A DNA stretch of 64,000 bases from Rhizobium sp. PP-CC-3A-592 (GCF_003217095.1 NZ_QJSR01000003.1:55276-119275), one strand, 5' to 3'. Shown: positions 53,995 to 62,680, numbered from the stretch's first letter. Notes: a model not told the origin generated them from the letters alone. Numbers and translations are program-made.

Positions 53995-55089
53995 TCACGG
54001 GGCCTGCGGAGTCCGACAGCTGCCGCGCCAGATCGTCTCGGTCGGGATCGTCACCATCTTGGCATAGCTGCGACCGCCCAACCGCTCAAGCAACAAGTTG
54101 ACCGCGGTCTCGCCGATATGCTCGCCATGGATCTTCACGGTCGACAGCGGCGGCGTCAGAAACTGCGCCACGGGGATGTCGTTGAAGGAAACGATCGCCA
54201 CGTCGTCAGGGATCGACAGGCCAGCCTCGCGCGCCGCGCGGTAGGTGCCGATCGCCATATTGTCGTTCGCAGTCAGGATAATATCGGGCAGCGGGCGCCG
54301 GGACAGGAGTTGGCGCGCGAGTTCGTAGCCGGTTTCGAGCCGCAGATTCTGCCCGGAATCGCAGCTCTCGCCGAGCACCAGAAGCTCTGCGTCGAAGGTT
54401 CCACGCGCCGTCTGCCAGTCGATATAGGCCTTGCAGCGCCGCTCGCCAAAATGCTGGGTTTCCCCGTTCAGATGCTCGTAGCTGCCGATGAAGGCGATCC
54501 GCTCATATTCGAGCTGATGAAGCGTATCCAATACCTTGTGCGTCGCTGCGACGAGATCGCTGTGGACGCAGTCGAACAGGTCCGAAGACGGCACGAAATC
54601 GGCGAACACGACATGGCGACAATGTTCGTCGAGCCAGGCGATCTCATTATCCGAGTGCTTGCCGATCACGATGACACCGGCGACGTCCGCCAGAAGCGCT
54701 GCGTCCGGCAGGGTATCGGAGTGGAAGACCTTGACGATATCGGTGCGCAACTCGCGACACCGGTTCTCGATGCCGAGGCGAACGCCGACATAATAGGGAT
54801 CGGCCACCTCGTCGGACGGCTCCAGGAAATGGACGATGGCGAGCCTCTGAAGGATGCTTGGCTCCGCGCCGCCATGATGACCGGCTCCGTTCTGCGCCGC
54901 CTCCTGCTGCAAAGCCTCGCTCTGGCGGGCGCGGTTGCGGGGGGTGGCGTAATTCAGCGCCTCCGCCGTCTCGATGATCGCCTGCCGCTTGGCGGCGGAA
55001 ATCGAGAGAGCGGGATCGTAGTTCAGGACGCGGGACACCGTCGCGGAGGACACGCCGACAGCTTTCGCAATTTCCTTGATGGTGACCAT
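53995..55089 (-). CDS. lacR: LacI-family repressor of the lac operon
   Basis: The 364-residue protein opens with the LacI helix-turn-helix and hinge (TIKEIAKAVGVSSATVSRVLNYDPALSISAAKRQAIIETAEALNY). A sugar-binding-protein-like effector domain follows (DPYYVGVRLGIE, VIVIGKHSD, ERIAFIGSYEHLNGE, DIILTANDNMAIGTYRAAREAGLSIPDDVAIVSFNDIPVAQFLTPPLSTV). It lies upstream of lacE on the same strand, as lacR does in Sinorhizobium. The AGTAAATATTTACT palindromes on both sides suggest autoregulation and control of lacE. Confidence 0.88.
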   Translation of the reverse strand: MVTIKEIAKAVGVSSATVSRVLNYDPALSISAAKRQAIIETAEALNYATPRNRARQSEALQQEAAQNGAGHHGGAEPSILQRLAIVHFLEPSDEVADPYYVGVRLGIENRCRELRTDIVKVFHSDTLPDAALLADVAGVIVIGKHSDNEIAWLDEHCRHVVFADFVPSSDLFDCVHSDLVAATHKVLDTLHQLEYERIAFIGSYEHLNGETQHFGERRCKAYIDWQTARGTFDAELLVLGESCDSGQNLRLETGYELARQLLSRRPLPDIILTANDNMAIGTYRAAREAGLSIPDDVAIVSFNDIPVAQFLTPPLSTVKIHGEHIGETAVNLLLERLGGRSYAKMVTIPTETIWRGSCRTPQAP

Positions 55090-55160
55090 GAGATGCTGAA
55101 GCTCGATACTGAAAGCCGGTGACGGGACGAAGCAACTTGCCTTATTGCCGACCGGCTGTC

Positions 55161-55174
55161 AGTAAATATTTACT
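55161..55174 (-). promoter_or_regulatory. LacR operator before lacR (perfect palindrome)
   Basis: AGTAAATATTTACT is a perfect 14-bp palindrome 72 bases upstream of the lacR start. The same core occurs before lacE at 53950-53963. A/T-rich palindromes centred on an AT step are usual for the rhizobial LacI proteins that lack the central CG. Confidence 0.6.
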
Positions 55175-55257
55175 AGTTTGCACGCTGGGATCGGCGATTT
55201 TACCGTATGTCCACTCCGCCATGTTGTTCATCCATGGCGGAGACTCATCGCGCCTCT

Positions 55258-55740
55258 TCATGCAATGGCGACGATCTCCAGTTCCTGACCATTGACGCTG
55301 ACGACATCGCCCACGGCCTTGCCGATCAACAGGGCCGCCACCGGCGAGACATGCGAGATCGTCCCGCCCTTTGGATCCGCCTCGTCCTCGCCGACGATCC
55401 GGTAGGTCTGAACGCGGCCGTCATCGCGGGAGAACGTCACGGTGCTACCAAAGGCGACGGCGGCCGAGGACGTCGGTCCCGGCATGACCTGCGCGGAGCG
55501 GATGCGAGCCGAGAGATAGCGCAGGTCCCGCAACGGCGTTGCCGTCTGCCGGCGCTTCTCGTTGACGTCTTCGATCAGGTTCGCCGCTGTATAGGCGGTC
55601 CGCGCCTGCTCCAGCTGCGCCTCCAGCGCCGCGAAACCCTCTTGCGTCACGAGGTTCGGATGCGCCGAGATCGGACGGTCGGGAACGAGCGTTTCCGATG
55701 CCGTCTCGAAGCTTTCTTCCTTGGTAAAGGCGACGCTCAT
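55258..55740 (-). CDS. GreA/GreB-family transcript elongation factor-like protein
   Basis: The 160-residue protein has an N-terminal antiparallel coiled coil (FAALEAQLEQARTAYTAANLIEDVNEKRRQ...LRDLRYLSARIRSAQV) and a C-terminal FKBP-like Gre domain (VAFGSTVTFSRDDGRVQTYRIVGEDEADPKGGTISHVSPVAALLIGKAVGDVV). The coiled-coil tip carries the acidic residues (EDVNE) needed for stimulating RNA cleavage by RNA polymerase, though the spacing differs from canonical GreA. It is probably an accessory Gre paralogue. It precedes no regulated gene; a hairpin without a T-tract (55214-55242) follows. Confidence 0.75.
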   Translation of the reverse strand: MSVAFTKEESFETASETLVPDRPISAHPNLVTQEGFAALEAQLEQARTAYTAANLIEDVNEKRRQTATPLRDLRYLSARIRSAQVMPGPTSSAAVAFGSTVTFSRDDGRVQTYRIVGEDEADPKGGTISHVSPVAALLIGKAVGDVVSVNGQELEIVAIA

Positions 55741-55767
55741 TCCGGACCTCCCTGCATCACGCCGCGA

Positions 55768-56715
55768 TCAGGCGACGGCGGCGACGCTTGCTTTCTCGGC
55801 CAGCGCTTCGGCGACAGCAATCTCCGCCAGAGCCAGGACTGCCTCGCGCGTGCGGGCGGCAGCGATGAAGCGGCCCTTGTGGCAGAAGCTCGCGCCGGTC
55901 ACACCGCTGGCCGCCTCGAGGTCGGCATTCGTCAGCCCGGCCCAGGCGGCAGGAAGGTCGGCACGAAGCTCGAAGCCCTCGTCCGCGCGGCGAATGCCCG
56001 TGACGCACCAGTCCTTGTCGCGCGGGTGCACGACGAAGAGCAGCTGATCGGCTCCGGCCTTCACCACCGCCGAACGGAAGGGCATGCCGAGCGGAAGCTC
56101 CAGAATGTTCCCCTGCCCTGCCGCCTCGATCGCGCTCATGACCAGCGCCTCCGCGCGCAGCTTGGCCGCGGATTTGCCGATGCTGGCCTCCACGAAGCTG
56201 CGCGCAATGGCGAGCGCAGCATGAAAGCTCTGGTTTTCCGCGTCCGGGTCGACTTCGTCGAAGACGGGCTTCAGCGTTTCGAGCAGCGCCGGAAGCGTCA
56301 GCCCAGCGAGAACGCCTGCCGTCGAAGGGCTGAGCGCGCCGTTATCGACCAGATCGACCGGCAGGACGAAGCTGCCGTCGAAGGCGGCATGGATCGCGGC
56401 GACATGCGCCTCGGGAACACCGAACGCACGGAGGTAGTCCTGTCCGAAATGTCGCCAGACCAGGCCGAAGGAGCTGTAGGGCTGGCCATCGTCCCGCACC
56501 GGCGCACCGCGCTGGTGATGGTCGAAGATGCGCCTCTCCGCGTCATAGGCGCCGCCGACATCGTAGACGATCCGGTCCGCGCCGGCCGTGATCCACTCCG
56601 GCGCGCGGCTGCGAACGATCCGCGCCTCGGGATATAGCCGTGTCAGGATGACGCTCGAGAGAAGTTCATCGGCATGGAAGCCACCGGAATGGGTGACGAG
56701 ATAAGGAAGGGTCAT
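55768..56715 (-). CDS. MYG1-family protein (DHH-like metal-dependent hydrolase)
   Basis: The 315-residue protein begins LVTHSGGFHADELLSSVIL, with the His-x-Asp metal site, and has FDHHQRG (the DHH-like motif), PYSSFGLVWRHFG, and VVHPRDKDWCVTGI with C-terminal GASFCHKGRFIAAA. Eukaryotic MYG1 is a 3'-5' RNA exonuclease. Bacterial members are rarely studied, but the metal ligands are all present, so nuclease or phosphoesterase activity is likely. It lies 27 bases upstream of the Gre-like gene on the same strand and is probably cotranscribed. Confidence 0.85.
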   Translation of the reverse strand: MTLPYLVTHSGGFHADELLSSVILTRLYPEARIVRSRAPEWITAGADRIVYDVGGAYDAERRIFDHHQRGAPVRDDGQPYSSFGLVWRHFGQDYLRAFGVPEAHVAAIHAAFDGSFVLPVDLVDNGALSPSTAGVLAGLTLPALLETLKPVFDEVDPDAENQSFHAALAIARSFVEASIGKSAAKLRAEALVMSAIEAAGQGNILELPLGMPFRSAVVKAGADQLLFVVHPRDKDWCVTGIRRADEGFELRADLPAAWAGLTNADLEAASGVTGASFCHKGRFIAAARTREAVLALAEIAVAEALAEKASVAAVA

Positions 56716-56812
56716 GCCGGATGCCTTGTTCTGTCGGGACGTTCGCGCCTGCGCGTGCCCATCAGATAGACGCTCCGCCTCCTGATCTCAACCGGTTTCG
56801 AAGGCGCCTCCC

Positions 56813-57208
56813 TCAGGCCGCTACGCTGTCGGCGGATGCCGCCTCCTCGGCGTTGGCGATCTTCGGCTTGCCGTAGAGGCCGAGATTGGCATCACCCCAT
56901 TGCTTCAGCGCCAGCAGTACCGGCTCCATCGACCGGCCGAGCGGCGACAGGCTGTATTCGACCTTCGGCGGAACCTGTGCATAGACCTCGCGCGAGATCA
57001 GGCCGTCCTCCTCCATCTCGCGCAGCTGGTTGGTCAACATGCGCTGCGTCACGTTGGGGATGGTCTTGCGGATCTCGTTGAACCGGAGCGTGCCCGACAG
57101 GAGATGGAAGAGGATGACGGATTTCCACTTGCCGTCTATCAGCCCGATCGCCGCTTCCACCGAGCAGCCGGGGCTGCAATCGAACCGGGAATGCCGGACC
57201 TTCGCCAT
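56813..57208 (-). CDS. HxlR-family transcriptional regulator
   Basis: The 131-residue winged-helix protein has the HxlR signature: FDCSPGCSVEAAIGLIDGKWKSVILFHLLSGTLRFNEIRKTIPNVTQRMLTNQLREMEEDGLISREVYAQVPPKVEYSLSPLG. The N-terminal Cys pair (C-x3-C) could sense electrophiles or oxidants, as in YodB/QorR-type members. The start is ATG 57208; the longer frame upstream is not protein-like. It is divergent from an alcohol dehydrogenase/quinone-reductase-like gene, the usual target in this family. Confidence 0.85.
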   Translation of the reverse strand: MAKVRHSRFDCSPGCSVEAAIGLIDGKWKSVILFHLLSGTLRFNEIRKTIPNVTQRMLTNQLREMEEDGLISREVYAQVPPKVEYSLSPLGRSMEPVLLALKQWGDANLGLYGKPKIANAEEAASADSVAA

Positions 57209-57329
57209 GACGGTATCCTTTTCGACACTATGTACGCTCTTTGTGCGTATTCCATTCTGTCGAGCGTATGCGCATATCAAGCCTGAAGCAACCGGATCGG
57301 CCGGCAGCAGAAAGACGAGGAACCCGATC

Positions 57330-58343
57330 ATGAAAGCAGTCGCCTACACCAAGGCCGGCACCATCGAGCGCGACGATGCGCTCATCGATGTCGAAATCTC
57401 CAAGCCGACGCCCGGGCCCCGCGATCTTCTGGTCGCCGTGGATGCGATCTCCGTGAACCCGGTGGATACGAAGATCCGGAAAAACGTGTCGCCCGATGCA
57501 GGTGTGCAGAAAGTGCTCGGCTGGGATGCGGTCGGCCGGGTCGTGGAGGTGGGCGATGCCGTAACAACGTTCAAGCCCGGCGATGCCGTCTACTATGCAG
57601 GCTCCCTGCTGCGGCCGGGCGCAAACAGCGAATTCCATCTGGTCGATGAGCGGCTTGTGGGTAGGAAGCCGTCGTCTCTATCGAATGCCGAGGCCGCCGC
57701 TTTGCCGCTCACGGCCATCACGGCGTGGGAAATGCTGTTCGATCGTCTCGACGTGCGCAAGCCGGTCGCGGGCGCGGCAGACGCCATTCTCATCATCGGC
57801 GGCGCCGGCGGCGTCGGGTCGATCGCCATCCAGCTCGTGCGTGCCCTCACGGGCCTGACCGTCATTGCGACGGCGTCCCGCCCGGAGACGCGGGATTGGG
57901 TCAGCGAACTCGGCGCGCATCACGTCATCGATCACAGCAAACCGCTCGCAGACCAGATAACCGCGCTCGGCATCGGCGCCCCGGCCTTCGTGTTCTCCAC
58001 CACGGAAACGCACCGTCATCTCGCCGCGATTATCAGCCTGATCGCCCCGCAAGCCCGCTTCGGCCTGATCGATGACCCCGAAAGCCTCGATGTCACCGGC
58101 TTCAAGCGCAAGGCCGTGTCCATCCACTGGGAGCTGATGTTCACCCGCTCGATCTTCGAGACGCCCGACATGGACGAGCAAGGCAAGCTGCTCACCGAGG
58201 TCGCCGCGCTGATCGACGCCGGCAAGATCCGCACCACTGTGACGGAGGTGCTGCGACCGATCAATGCCGAGAACCTGAAACAAGCGCATGCCGTGATCGA
58301 AAGCGGCAAGGCGCGCGGCAAGATCGTGCTCGAAGGCTTCTGA
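57330..58343 (+). CDS. Zinc-type alcohol dehydrogenase-like / quinone oxidoreductase family protein
   Basis: The 337-residue MDR-superfamily protein has a GroES-like N-terminal domain (ISVNPVDTKIRKN, LGWDAVGRVVEVGDAVTTFKPGDAVYYAG) and a Rossmann domain with ILIIGGAGGVGSIAIQLVRALTG. The ligands for catalytic zinc are missing (no GHE motif), so it belongs to the zinc-free quinone-reductase-like branch that reduces quinones or enals with NADPH. ATG 57330 follows GACGAGGAA. The divergent HxlR regulator suggests induction by reactive electrophiles. A mosaic repeat hairpin follows. Confidence 0.85.
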   Translation: MKAVAYTKAGTIERDDALIDVEISKPTPGPRDLLVAVDAISVNPVDTKIRKNVSPDAGVQKVLGWDAVGRVVEVGDAVTTFKPGDAVYYAGSLLRPGANSEFHLVDERLVGRKPSSLSNAEAAALPLTAITAWEMLFDRLDVRKPVAGAADAILIIGGAGGVGSIAIQLVRALTGLTVIATASRPETRDWVSELGAHHVIDHSKPLADQITALGIGAPAFVFSTTETHRHLAAIISLIAPQARFGLIDDPESLDVTGFKRKAVSIHWELMFTRSIFETPDMDEQGKLLTEVAALIDAGKIRTTVTEVLRPINAENLKQAHAVIESGKARGKIVLEGF

Positions 58344-58397
58344 TCTCAAGCCCTGCCGACCTCCGGCAGGGGCTGACGCTCGCACGGGGATCTCGAG

Positions 58398-58496
58398 TTT
58401 GTCAGAGATAGGTGGACACCGGTTCTCCCGAAAAGAGAAACGAAATCAAAGAAGGCTAGAGCCCGCCAGGTTCTGCATGAACCTGGCGGGCTCTAG
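58398..58496. repeat. Rhizobial intergenic mosaic repeat (RIME-like), copy C, with a perfect 18-bp hairpin
   Basis: The first part repeats the GTCAGAGATA-x-GTGG-x-x-ACCGGTTCTCC skeleton of copies A and B; its palindrome arms are GAGA and TCTC. The second part is a perfect inverted repeat, arms 58456-58473 and 58479-58496, around TGCAT. It lies between the convergent dehydrogenase and small-protein genes, and the 3' arm contains the stop codon of the latter. Confidence 0.7.
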
Positions 58497-58684
58497 CAAC
58501 TCGCGCAATGGCGCAACGCGCTGATCTCCTGCGAGAGATCGCGGATCCGGACTTTCAAGTCCTGCCACGTACCGTCATCCACGTCGTCATCACCAAAGCA
58601 ACGCCGCTCCTCGTGGAGAAACAGGCGGGTCTCCAGATCATCGCGCAGGCTTTCCAGCCGCAGGACATGTCCTACTCCTGCCAT
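58493..58684 (-). CDS. Small hypothetical helical protein (63 aa)
   Basis: ATG 58684 is preceded by an excellent SD (AGGAGGAAACGAT), so translation is likely. The 63 residues are charged and helical (LRLESLRDDLETRLFLHEERRCFG, then DDDVDDGTWQDLKVRIRDLSQEISALRH), with no membrane segment. The two-helix pattern around an acidic turn recalls small YdcH/DUF465 proteins, but this is not a firm match. Its TAG stop lies inside the mosaic repeat hairpin (58493-58495), so the original C terminus may have been altered when the repeat arrived. It lies 48 bases downstream of the binding-protein gene on the same strand. Confidence 0.5.
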   Translation of the reverse strand: MAGVGHVLRLESLRDDLETRLFLHEERRCFGDDDVDDGTWQDLKVRIRDLSQEISALRHCASC

Positions 58685-58732
58685 ATCGTTTCCTCCTGCG
58701 AGGTTGCTTTTCGTAGCTCTCCCGACTGCGGC

Positions 58733-59779
58733 TCAGAATGCTGCGGCGGGGATCCAGTCGGCCGTCACGGCTGTACTGGTCGAGAAGGCGGGGATCTTCC
58801 GGGCAAGGTCCTCGACCGTCTGGACGCTGGCGGCCCGAAGCTCATCCTGCGTGATCAGCAAGGGCTCCACGACGATCCGGGGCGGTACGGGTTGGCCGGC
58901 GATCTGCAGTGCCACCGCGCGGATCGAAACGGCGCCGACAACGGCCGGATTGGTCGCAGCCGTTGCGACCCAGGGGCTGCCGGCCTCGGTGATCTCCTGG
59001 ATATCGGCGGTGGAGACATCCGCCGAGTAGATCTTCACCGCCTCGGACCGCCCGAGATCGGCAAGCGCCAGCTTCACGCCGCGCGCGAACTCGTCATAGG
59101 GCGCAAAGACCACGGTAATATCCGGGTTTGCCTGCAGCGCCGCCTTGGCCTGGTCTGCGGTTGTCGCGGCCGTGGTATCGCTAACACTGCCGAAATGCGC
59201 CTTCTGTTCGATACCAGGATTTGCCGCCTTCACCTTTTCCCAGACCTCGTTGCGGCGGTCGAGCGGCGCAAAGCCTGCGACATAGACGTAGCCGGCCTTG
59301 AAGGCCGTGCCATTGTCCTTGATGGCCTTGTCGAGAGCGAGTTCGGCGAGGCGGTGGTCGGATTGCTCAACCTGCGGGATCTTCGGATTGTTCAGATTGA
59401 CGTCGAAAGCGACCACCTTGATGTTCTTGCTCAAGGCCTGCTCAACGACATCGCCCAGCGATTCCGGCAGGCCGTGATCGATCACGATGCCATCGACACC
59501 GAGGTTGATCGCCTGAAGAATCTGTTCGCGCTGTTCGCTCGCGTTCTGGCGGCCGGGGAACACCCTGAGATCGACGCCGAGCGCCTTGGCCTGCGCTTCC
59601 GCTCCCGCCTGATAGGCCTGGAAGAAATCGCCGGCGGAGATGTAGCTGATCAGGGCGATCTTTGCGCCTCCCTTGTCGAACGGTGCGGGCGCGCCGGGAA
59701 GTCCTGCTGCCTGCGCAGGCAGCACAAGAAAAATGGGGAGCGTGGCGGTTGTAAGGGCGAGACGGAGGAAGGGCTTCAT
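58733..59779 (-). CDS. Sugar ABC transporter substrate-binding protein (RbsB-like, Peripla_BP_4)
   Basis: The 348-residue protein has a signal peptide (MKPFLRLALTTATLPIFLVLPAQA) and the ribose-binding-protein fold: IALISYISAGDFFQAYQAGAEAQAKALGVDLRVFPGRQNASEQREQILQAINLGVDGIVID, then VVAFDVNLNNP and ITVVFAPYDEFARGVKLALADLG. The ligand is unknown. It is divergent from the ATPase-permease pair; in most CUT2 systems the three genes run in one direction. Confidence 0.88.
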   Translation of the reverse strand: MKPFLRLALTTATLPIFLVLPAQAAGLPGAPAPFDKGGAKIALISYISAGDFFQAYQAGAEAQAKALGVDLRVFPGRQNASEQREQILQAINLGVDGIVIDHGLPESLGDVVEQALSKNIKVVAFDVNLNNPKIPQVEQSDHRLAELALDKAIKDNGTAFKAGYVYVAGFAPLDRRNEVWEKVKAANPGIEQKAHFGSVSDTTAATTADQAKAALQANPDITVVFAPYDEFARGVKLALADLGRSEAVKIYSADVSTADIQEITEAGSPWVATAATNPAVVGAVSIRAVALQIAGQPVPPRIVVEPLLITQDELRAASVQTVEDLARKIPAFSTSTAVTADWIPAAAF

Positions 59780-60078
59780 GGTCGTGGGTTCCCGTTGAAC
59801 GACGCCGGATCGAGCGTTGTCCTATCAGGCCATTTAGTCTAGTATAATGGTAGATAATAAATAGCGTCATTCTCCGCGTTTGCGGATGCATTTTGCAAAT
59901 GCTGTGCCCGGCGTAGAACGCCACACACCTAAGCTCTCCCCCCTTGAATGCGCGCGAAAAGCGGCCACAGCGGCTCAACGCAATAATATTCTACAAACGC
60001 GCTCGACTATAACAGGGGCACACCTTGTCGGAGGTCCATGGGTGCGGCACGCCTTGCCGAACATCCGGAGACCTCCTC

Positions 60079-61572
60079 ATGCCGCTTCTTGATATCCGCT
60101 CGCTTTCTCTCTCTTTTGGTTCCACACGCGCCCTGGACGCTGCGTCGCTCAGCATCGAAGCCGGCGAGATCGTAGCTTTGATGGGTGCAAACGGCGCGGG
60201 CAAATCGACGCTCGTCAAGATCCTCTCCGGCGTCCAGAAAGCCGATAGCGGCGACGTTCTCTGGAAAGGCTTGCCCTTTGCTCCGGCAAACCCTGCGGCG
60301 GCCGGTCGTGCCGGGATGGTGACCGTGCACCAATCGACGGATGTCGTCGGCATTCCCGATCTCACCGTTGCCGATGCGCTGATGCTCGACCGCTTTATCG
60401 ACGGCCGCCAACCCTTCTTCCTCTCCACGGCCTCCGTTCGCAGATCGGCAGCCCGTCTTCTAAAGGGAACGGGCATCGACCTGCCGCTCGATCGCCGTTT
60501 CGGCGATCTCGGCACGGCAGATCGGCAGATGGTAGCCATTGCCCGCACGCTCTCCAACAAAGCCGAACTGCTGATCCTCGACGAACCCACCGCAAGCCTT
60601 TCATTGTTGGAAAGCCAGAGGCTTTACGCGCTCTTGCGGGCATTGAAGGCACAGGGCCTGGCCATTCTCTACATCTCCCATCGCACGGCCGATCTTCAGG
60701 CGCTGGCCGATCGCGTCGTCGTCCTTCGCAACGGACGCGATGTCGGGCGCTTCGCGCGACCGATCGATTTCGACGCCGCCATCGAGGCGATGATCGGGCG
60801 ACCACTACCCGCAGCCGAAACACGGCGGGCTGCAGCGCCCGGCAAACCTCTCCTCCACCTTCACGGCGCCGCTCTCCTGCGCGACAGCCGGCCCTTCGAC
60901 CTGACGATTCACGAGGGCGAGATCGTCGCCATCACGGGCGTCCTCGGGGCGGGCAAGAGCCGACTCCTTTCGACCCTGTTCGGTGTTTATCCCCTGGCGT
61001 CCGGCAACATGACGCTTGCCGGCATGCCCTACCGTCCGAAAGGACCGGCCGATGCCATTGCGGCCGGCGTCGTAATGGCCGCCGAGGATCGCCATCGCTC
61101 GTCTCTGATGCCGGCCGGCTGGCCGGGCGAGAGCATCGCCGAAACGATCAGCCTCCCGCATCTGGCCCGCTGGTTTCCCTCCGGCCTGATCGACGCGCGG
61201 CGGGAGACCCGAGAGGCCGCGAGAGCCATCGAACGACTGGGAATCAAGGCCCGCGATCCCGATGCCTCGGTCTGGTCGCTGTCCGGCGGCAACCAGCAGA
61301 AGGTGGTTCTCGCCCGTTGGGATGCCGCCGCCAGCCGCATTCTGCTTCTGGATGAACCCTTCCAGGGCGTCGATATCGGGGCACGCCAGGATATCATCGA
61401 CGCGCTGCGCAGCCAGCGCGGGCGCGCCACGCTGATTGCCACATCGGATCCGGACGAAGCCCACGCCGTCGCTGACCGCGTTCTCACCCTCTCCCGCCAC
61501 ACGATCGAGACCGCTGCGCCCGGTGAGATCCCTAAGCCGCAGGCGCTCCGCGACCAAAAGGAAGACGCATGA
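60079..61572 (+). CDS. Sugar ABC transporter double ATPase (RbsA/MglA-like)
   Basis: The 497-residue CUT2-type protein contains two nucleotide-binding domains. The first has Walker A GANGAGKST (residues 36-44) and Walker B LLILDEPTASLSLLE. The second has a degenerate P-loop GVLGAGKSRLL, signature LSGGNQQKVVLARW and LLLDEPFQGVDIGARQDI. As in RbsA, only one of the two sites is probably fully catalytic. In the first domain the signature is replaced by LGTADRQMVAIARTL, a common RbsA feature. The start at ATG 60079 follows GGAGACC; the upstream in-frame extension is not conserved-looking. It overlaps the permease gene by four bases. Confidence 0.9.
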   Translation: MPLLDIRSLSLSFGSTRALDAASLSIEAGEIVALMGANGAGKSTLVKILSGVQKADSGDVLWKGLPFAPANPAAAGRAGMVTVHQSTDVVGIPDLTVADALMLDRFIDGRQPFFLSTASVRRSAARLLKGTGIDLPLDRRFGDLGTADRQMVAIARTLSNKAELLILDEPTASLSLLESQRLYALLRALKAQGLAILYISHRTADLQALADRVVVLRNGRDVGRFARPIDFDAAIEAMIGRPLPAAETRRAAAPGKPLLHLHGAALLRDSRPFDLTIHEGEIVAITGVLGAGKSRLLSTLFGVYPLASGNMTLAGMPYRPKGPADAIAAGVVMAAEDRHRSSLMPAGWPGESIAETISLPHLARWFPSGLIDARRETREAARAIERLGIKARDPDASVWSLSGGNQQKVVLARWDAAASRILLLDEPFQGVDIGARQDIIDALRSQRGRATLIATSDPDEAHAVADRVLTLSRHTIETAAPGEIPKPQALRDQKEDA

Positions 61573-62627
61573 TCCCGCAGGACCCGACACCCGCCGCCTC
61601 TCCCCTCGACCCGAACAGCACCGCCTCATCCCGCCTATCTGGTCTGGACGCGATCCGCGAGGCGGTTGGCAGCAGTGCCGTATTCCTGCTGCTGGCCACT
61701 CTCCTGAGCGTCTTCGCGGCCGCGCAGCCTGCCTTCCTCACGGTCGGCAACCTGATGAGCATCCTGCAGGGCGTCTCCGTCGTCGCCATCATCGGCGTCG
61801 GCGTCACCGTGACGCTGGCCATCGGCGGGTTCGACCTGTCGGTCGGCGCGGTCGCCGCTTCCAGCGTCATGGCCGCAAGCTATGCAATGATCGTGCTCGG
61901 CTTGAACGCGACGGAAACGGTGCTCCTCGTGATCGCCTTCGGCGCTCTCGTCGGCCTGTTCAATGCATTGCTCATCGTCCGCCTCGGGGTGCCCGATCTC
62001 CTGGCAACGCTATCGACGATGTTCCTTCTCACCGGCTTGCAACTGATCCCGACCGCAGGTCGCTCGATTTCGGCCGGCCTCATCCTGCCGGACGGCACGA
62101 CAGCCACCGGGCGGGTCGATCCTTCTTTCCTCCTGATTGGCCGATCCAGTCTCTGGGGAACCGTCCCCATTCCGGTGGTCCTCATGGGCACGCTCGCCAT
62201 CGTCCTTTTCGTTCTCACCGAAAAGACCCGCTTCGGCCGCGTTCTCTTCGCCACTGGTGGTAACGAGATCGCTGCGCGGCTCGCAGGCGCGAATACGGCA
62301 CGCATCAAGACCATCGCCTATGTGCTTTCGGGTGCCTTGGCCTCTGTCGGCGGCATCGTCGTCGCGGCCCGCGTCGGTCGGGGCGATGTCTCCTCCGGCG
62401 CGTCCCTCCTCATGGATTCGGTCGCCGCCGCGCTGATCGGCTTTGCGGTGCTCGGCCTGCGGCGTCCCAACGTCTTCGGCACCATCATCGGCGCCGTTTT
62501 CGTTGGCGTGCTTTTGAACGGGCTGACCATGTTGAATGCCCCCTACTACACGCAGGACTTCATCAAGGGTGCCGTCCTCGTCGGAGCGCTGGCGCTGACC
62601 TACGGGGTTGCGCGGAACCGGCTGTAG
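61569..62627 (+). CDS. Sugar ABC transporter permease (RbsC-like)
   Basis: The 352-residue protein has eight to ten membrane segments and the BPD_transp_2 pattern: FLTVGNLMSILQGVSVVAIIGVGVTVTLAIGGFDLSVGAVAA, ATGGNEIAARLAGANTARIKTIAYVLSGALASVGGIV (ATPase contact) and FGTIIGAVFVGVLLNGLTMLN. It forms a homodimeric channel with the double ATPase. Compare the truncated relative at 25602-25901. Confidence 0.9.
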   Translation: MIPQDPTPAASPLDPNSTASSRLSGLDAIREAVGSSAVFLLLATLLSVFAAAQPAFLTVGNLMSILQGVSVVAIIGVGVTVTLAIGGFDLSVGAVAASSVMAASYAMIVLGLNATETVLLVIAFGALVGLFNALLIVRLGVPDLLATLSTMFLLTGLQLIPTAGRSISAGLILPDGTTATGRVDPSFLLIGRSSLWGTVPIPVVLMGTLAIVLFVLTEKTRFGRVLFATGGNEIAARLAGANTARIKTIAYVLSGALASVGGIVVAARVGRGDVSSGASLLMDSVAAALIGFAVLGLRRPNVFGTIIGAVFVGVLLNGLTMLNAPYYTQDFIKGAVLVGALALTYGVARNRL

Positions 62628-62650
62628 GCCGCCGTTTTCCAAACGAGGTT

Positions 62651-62680
62651 CGCCGGCTGACGCTTGTGCATCAGCCGGCG
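62651..62680 (+). terminator. Intrinsic terminator after the RbsC-like gene
   Basis: CGCCGGCTGA (62651-62660) pairs perfectly with TCAGCCGGCG (62671-62680), followed by AGATCTTGTTATT. The T-tract is broken, so efficiency may be moderate. Confidence 0.6.
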
